Shown here: one piece after another, positions 14,242 through 17,212 of the stretch | How positions within the stretch are numbered: position 1 is the first letter of the stretch | How the letters are laid out: every line of letters begins with the position of its first letter | Source: an uncultured Clostridia bacterium | Lineage (GTDB): Bacteria > Bacillota > Clostridia > Christensenellales > Borkfalkiaceae | Assembly: GCA_934247855.1 (NCBI GenBank) | Contig: CAKQKA010000031.1 | Coordinates: forward strand, 1 to 17,212 | Length of the DNA stretch: 17,212 nt | Direction of reading: 5' to 3' | Translations under genes and position numbers: made by a program | The notes under the pieces: model-generated | Databases searched by the model: none | The model's input: the letters and a program-made list of their open reading frames with translations, nothing else | What the model was told of the DNA's origin: nothing

Positions 14242-16320
14242 TTATTCCTTATTTCCGCGAGCGCCGACGATTTTCTCGGAAACACTCTTAGGAACTTGCG
14301 CATAGTGGTCGAACTGCATGGTATAGTTACCTCTACCCTGCGTTCTCGAACGAAGGTCGGTTGCGTAACCGAACATTTCGGACAGCGGGATTTCCGCGTC
14401 GATAACCTTCGAGCCGTTTCTGTCGTCCGTACCCGTGATAGTACCGCGGCGCGCAGTAACGTTACCCATTACGTCGCCGAAGTAATCGTCGGGAAGAACG
14501 ATTTCAACTTTCATTATAGGTTCGAGTATAACGGGATCGGCTTTTGCAGCACCGTCTTTGAACGCCATACTACCGGCAATCTTAAACGCGATTTCGGACG
14601 AGTCGACTTCGTGATAACTTCCGTCGTAAACGGTGGCTTTGAAGTCAACCACTTCGTAACCTGCAACGATACCGTTCTTAGCAGCTTCTTCGATACCTTT
14701 TCTGATAGGTTCGATATATTCCTTAGGAATGCTGCCGCCGACGGTTTCGTCTTCAAATACGAATCCGCTGCCCGGTTCCAGAGGTTCGAGTCTGACTTTA
14801 CAATGTCCGTACTGACCTTTACCACCGGACTGGCGTTTATACATACCTTCACAATCGACTGCTTTACGGAACGTTTCTCTGTAAGCAACCTGCGGCTTAC
14901 CGACGGTAGCTTCTACTTTGAATTCGCGCAGCAATCTGTCTACGATAATTTCAAGGTGAAGTTCGCCCATACCTGCGATAATCGTTTGCCCGGTATCCTT
15001 ATCGGTATAAGTTTTGAACGTAGGATCTTCTTCGGCAAGTTTGATGAGCGCGAGCGTCATCTTTTCCTGACCGGCTTTGGTCTTAGGTTCGATAGCTACT
15101 CTGATAACCGGCTCGGGGAATTCCATCTGTTCGAGAATAATGGGAGCGTTTTCCGAACACAGCGTATCGCCTGTTGTAGTTTCTTTAAGACCTACGATAG
15201 CACAGATATCGCCCGAATAAATCTCGTCGATCTCTTCACGGTGATTTGCGTGCATACGAAGAAGTCTTCCTACTCTTTCTTTCTTACCCTTGGAACTGTT
15301 GTAAACGTAAGAACCGGAGGTAAGTTTACCGGAGTATACTCTGAAGAATGCAAGTTTACCTACGAACGGATCGGATACGATCTTGAATGCAAGACCTGCA
15401 AACGGTTCGTCGTCGGCGGTTCTTCTGATTTCGGGTTCGCCCTTGGAATTAACGCCCTGAACGTGGTCAACGTCGATAGGGCTGGGGAGATAATCTACAA
15501 TAGCGTCGAGCAAGTGCTGAACGCCCTTGTTACGATAACTCGAACCGCAAAGAACGGGAGTAACCTTCATCGAAAGGGTTGCCTTACGAAGACCTGCCTT
15601 GATTTCGTCGATCGTAAGTTCGCCGCCGTCGAGGTACTTCATCATAAGATCGTCGTCGGCTTCGGCAGCCGTTTCGACAACCTGAGTATGATACAGTTCC
15701 GCATCCTCACGATATTCTTCGGGGATAGCGACAACCTCTTCTTCTTTGCCGAGGTCGTCTTTATACATAATCGCGTCCATAGCGATAACGTCGATTATGC
15801 CCTTGAAAGAATCTTCTTTTCCGATAGGAATCGTGATAGGAATAGCGTTGGTGTGAAGTCTGTCCTTCATCATCTGGATAGCACCGAAGTAGTTGGCTCC
15901 GTTGATATCCATTTTGTTTACGTATGCGATACGGGGAACGTGATACTTGTCCGCTTGTCTCCATACCGTTTCACTCTGAGGTTCTACGCCGCCCTTGGCG
16001 CAGAAAGTAGCAACCGCACCGTCGAGTACGCGGAGAGATCTTTCAACCTCTACCGTGAAGTCAACGTGTCCCGGCGTGTCGATAATGTTAATACGATTAC
16101 CTTTCCATTGACAAGTCGTGCAGGCACTGGTAATGGTAATACCTCTTTCCTGCTCCTGCACCATGAAGTCCATGGTAGCGGTACCGTCATGCGTTTCGCC
16201 GAGCTTGTGCGTTTTGCCCGTATAGAACAATATTCTTTCCGTCGTAGTCGTCTTGCCCGCGTCTATATGGGCCATAATACCAATGTTACGCGTATTTTTT
16301 AATTCAAATTCTCTCGGCAT
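14242..16320 (-). CDS. fusA: Translation elongation factor G
   Basis: A 692-residue GTPase that drives tRNA-mRNA translocation and, with RRF, ribosome recycling. The G-domain motifs are intact: AHIDAGKT (17-24), DTPGH (81-85) and NKMD (135-138). The later domains include GMGELHLEI (domain III) and the KRQSGGKGQYG segment of domain IV. Length is standard for a bacterial EF-G. It starts 12 bases after the rpsG stop, with a short-spaced AAGGGG site (16325-16330), so it is co-transcribed with rpsG and rpsL. Confidence 0.99.
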   Translation of the reverse strand: MPREFELKNTRNIGIMAHIDAGKTTTTERILFYTGKTHKLGETHDGTATMDFMVQEQERGITITSACTTCQWKGNRINIIDTPGHVDFTVEVERSLRVLDGAVATFCAKGGVEPQSETVWRQADKYHVPRIAYVNKMDINGANYFGAIQMMKDRLHTNAIPITIPIGKEDSFKGIIDVIAMDAIMYKDDLGKEEEVVAIPEEYREDAELYHTQVVETAAEADDDLMMKYLDGGELTIDEIKAGLRKATLSMKVTPVLCGSSYRNKGVQHLLDAIVDYLPSPIDVDHVQGVNSKGEPEIRRTADDEPFAGLAFKIVSDPFVGKLAFFRVYSGKLTSGSYVYNSSKGKKERVGRLLRMHANHREEIDEIYSGDICAIVGLKETTTGDTLCSENAPIILEQMEFPEPVIRVAIEPKTKAGQEKMTLALIKLAEEDPTFKTYTDKDTGQTIIAGMGELHLEIIVDRLLREFKVEATVGKPQVAYRETFRKAVDCEGMYKRQSGGKGQYGHCKVRLEPLEPGSGFVFEDETVGGSIPKEYIEPIRKGIEEAAKNGIVAGYEVVDFKATVYDGSYHEVDSSEIAFKIAGSMAFKDGAAKADPVILEPIMKVEIVLPDDYFGDVMGNVTARRGTITGTDDRNGSKVIDAEIPLSEMFGYATDLRSRTQGRGNYTMQFDHYAQVPKSVSEKIVGARGNKE

Positions 16321-16332
16321 TTTTCCCCTTAA

Positions 16333-16803
16333 TTACCAGCGGAAGTGTGCAAACGCTTTGTTTGCTTCCGCCATTCTATGAACGTCTTCTTTCTTCTTTA
16401 CCGCGCCGCCTGCATTGTTGTAAGCGTCGATAAGTTCGTTAGCAAGTCTTACAGACATATCTCTGTCGCTTCTGTTTCTCGCGTAAGAAACGATCCAGCG
16501 GATAGCGAGAGTTTGTCTTCTTTCAGGTCTGATTTCGATAGGAACCTGGTAGTTGGAACCGCCTACACGTCTTGCTTTGACTTCAAGCAACGGTTTAACG
16601 TTTTCCATAGCCTGGTTGAATATATCCATAGGCTCCTGACCGAGTTTGTTTTTCATGATTTCGAACGCTTCGTAAACGATACTCTGCGCCGTACCCTTTT
16701 TCCCGTCGAGCATGACTTGGTTAACGAGTTTGGTAACCACGGTGCTGCCGTATATAGGATCGGGTAACACGTCCCTCTTGGGAACGCCTCCTCTTCTTGG
16801 CAT
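16333..16803 (-). CDS. rpsG: 30S ribosomal protein S7
   Basis: A 156-residue primary 16S rRNA-binding protein of the small-subunit head. Diagnostic features are the MPRRG start, KLVNQVMLDGKKGTAQSIVY, the KARRVGGSNYQVPIE hairpin, RWIVSYARNR and the MAEANKAFAHFRW C-terminus. The length matches the family. A GGAGG site (16814-16818) precedes the ATG. It lies between rpsL and fusA in the str operon. The 155-base gap to rpsL is longer than usual for co-transcribed ribosomal genes and contains several small hairpins. Confidence 0.99.
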   Translation of the reverse strand: MPRRGGVPKRDVLPDPIYGSTVVTKLVNQVMLDGKKGTAQSIVYEAFEIMKNKLGQEPMDIFNQAMENVKPLLEVKARRVGGSNYQVPIEIRPERRQTLAIRWIVSYARNRSDRDMSVRLANELIDAYNNAGGAVKKKEDVHRMAEANKAFAHFRW

Positions 16804-16958
16804 ATTAATGTCCTCCTTTAATTTTTCAGGGCTCAGCCCTTAAAGTACAGCTATCGCAATTTAATGCGAACCTTCTGCCTTGCGGCATACTGCCTACTAT
16901 TATCGGGCTTTACGAATCAATCTGTTCCGAAATAAGTAGGGTAAATTTGTTTTGACGA

Positions 16959-17212
16959 TTACTTAGGACGTTTTGCGCCGTATTTACTACGCGCCTGTCT
17001 GCGTTTAGCAACGCCTGCGGTATCGAGAGTTCCGCGAATGATGTGATATCTTACACCCGGTAAATCTCTTACTCTGCCGCCGCGAATGAGGACGGAGCTG
17101 TGTTCCTGAAGGTTATGACCTTCGCCCGGAATATAAACCGTACCTTCCTGCTTATTGGTCAAACGTACTCTCGCAATCTTACGTAAAGCCGAGTTAGGCT
17201 TTTTCGGTGCGG
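16959..17212 (-). CDS. rpsL: 30S ribosomal protein S12 (C-terminal part; 5' end beyond the window)
   Basis: The frame is open to the right edge and reads APKKPNSALRKIARVRLTNK and on to RSKYGAKRPK, the C-terminal 84 residues or so of S12, the decoding-site protein. The true start is outside the window; the apparent start at 17162 is an internal TTG (Leu). The PKKPNSALRK loop keeps the lysine equivalent to E. coli Lys43. In the second decoding loop the sequence is GGRVRDLPG where E. coli and B. subtilis have GGRVKDLPG, so Arg (AGA, 17067-17069) replaces Lys88. First gene of the visible str operon. Confidence 0.98.
   Translation of the reverse strand, partial: APKKPNSALRKIARVRLTNKQEGTVYIPGEGHNLQEHSSVLIRGGRVRDLPGVRYHIIRGTLDTAGVAKRRQARSKYGAKRPK

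Noticed and set aside
14296..16302. Very long plus-strand open frame (668 codons) antisense to fusA, with similar ones opposite tuf (13027-14049) and rpsG (16345-16767)
   Set aside because: The minus-strand products are unmistakable translation proteins. The antisense frames have no family features or ribosome binding sites and arise because highly expressed genes avoid TTA, CTA and TCA codons.
1..17212. CRISPR array, tRNA or rRNA genes, insertion sequence, prophage, toxin-antitoxin or defence island
   Set aside because: No regularly spaced repeats, cloverleaf-like segments, transposase, integrase or defence motifs were seen on either strand. The window is a housekeeping and catabolic chromosomal region.

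Overview
The window looks like a chromosomal segment from an uncultured member of the Bacillota (Clostridia-like). Supporting signs are HrcA/CIRCE control of clpB, strong GGAGG ribosome binding sites, sigma-A type TTGACA-N17-TATAAT promoters, hairpin-plus-T-run terminators, and an rpsL-rpsG-fusA-tuf operon. The lineage is inferred from style only; no marker was compared with a database.

Left part (1-5900). mscL, cut by the window edge, converges on fucO (lactaldehyde/propanediol oxidoreductase), each with its own terminator. fucO has a good promoter far upstream and a roughly 155-nt leader that folds into nested long-range helices. clpB follows on the same strand, with a consensus promoter and two overlapping CIRCE-type operators. 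A gene-poor stretch (4921-5315) holds terminators and a tandem duplication. It is followed by a small helical protein gene related to DIP1984-like proteins.

Middle (5900-12900). topB (DNA topoisomerase III) is on the plus strand, apparently transcribed as a leaderless mRNA. Next is a sugar-catabolism patch with an abnormal architecture. On the minus strand are an SDR oxidoreductase and the C-terminal two thirds of an enolase-superfamily sugar-acid dehydratase. On the plus strand are the C-terminal quarter of a GH94 cellobiose-type phosphorylase and a complete GH36 alpha-galactosidase. The two broken genes meet head to head at about 10000-10018, each missing its 5' part. This is either a real inversion/deletion scar or a chimeric assembly join.

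Right part (12900-17212). This is the str operon on the minus strand: rpsL (3' part only), rpsG, fusA, tuf, closed by a strong terminator. S12 carries Arg at the position equivalent to E. coli Lys88, a known streptomycin-resistance position.

I found no CRISPR array, tRNA, rRNA, transposase, phage gene or recognisable defence system. The items most worth following up are the fucO leader, the head-to-head truncation, the leaderless topB start and the S12 variant.
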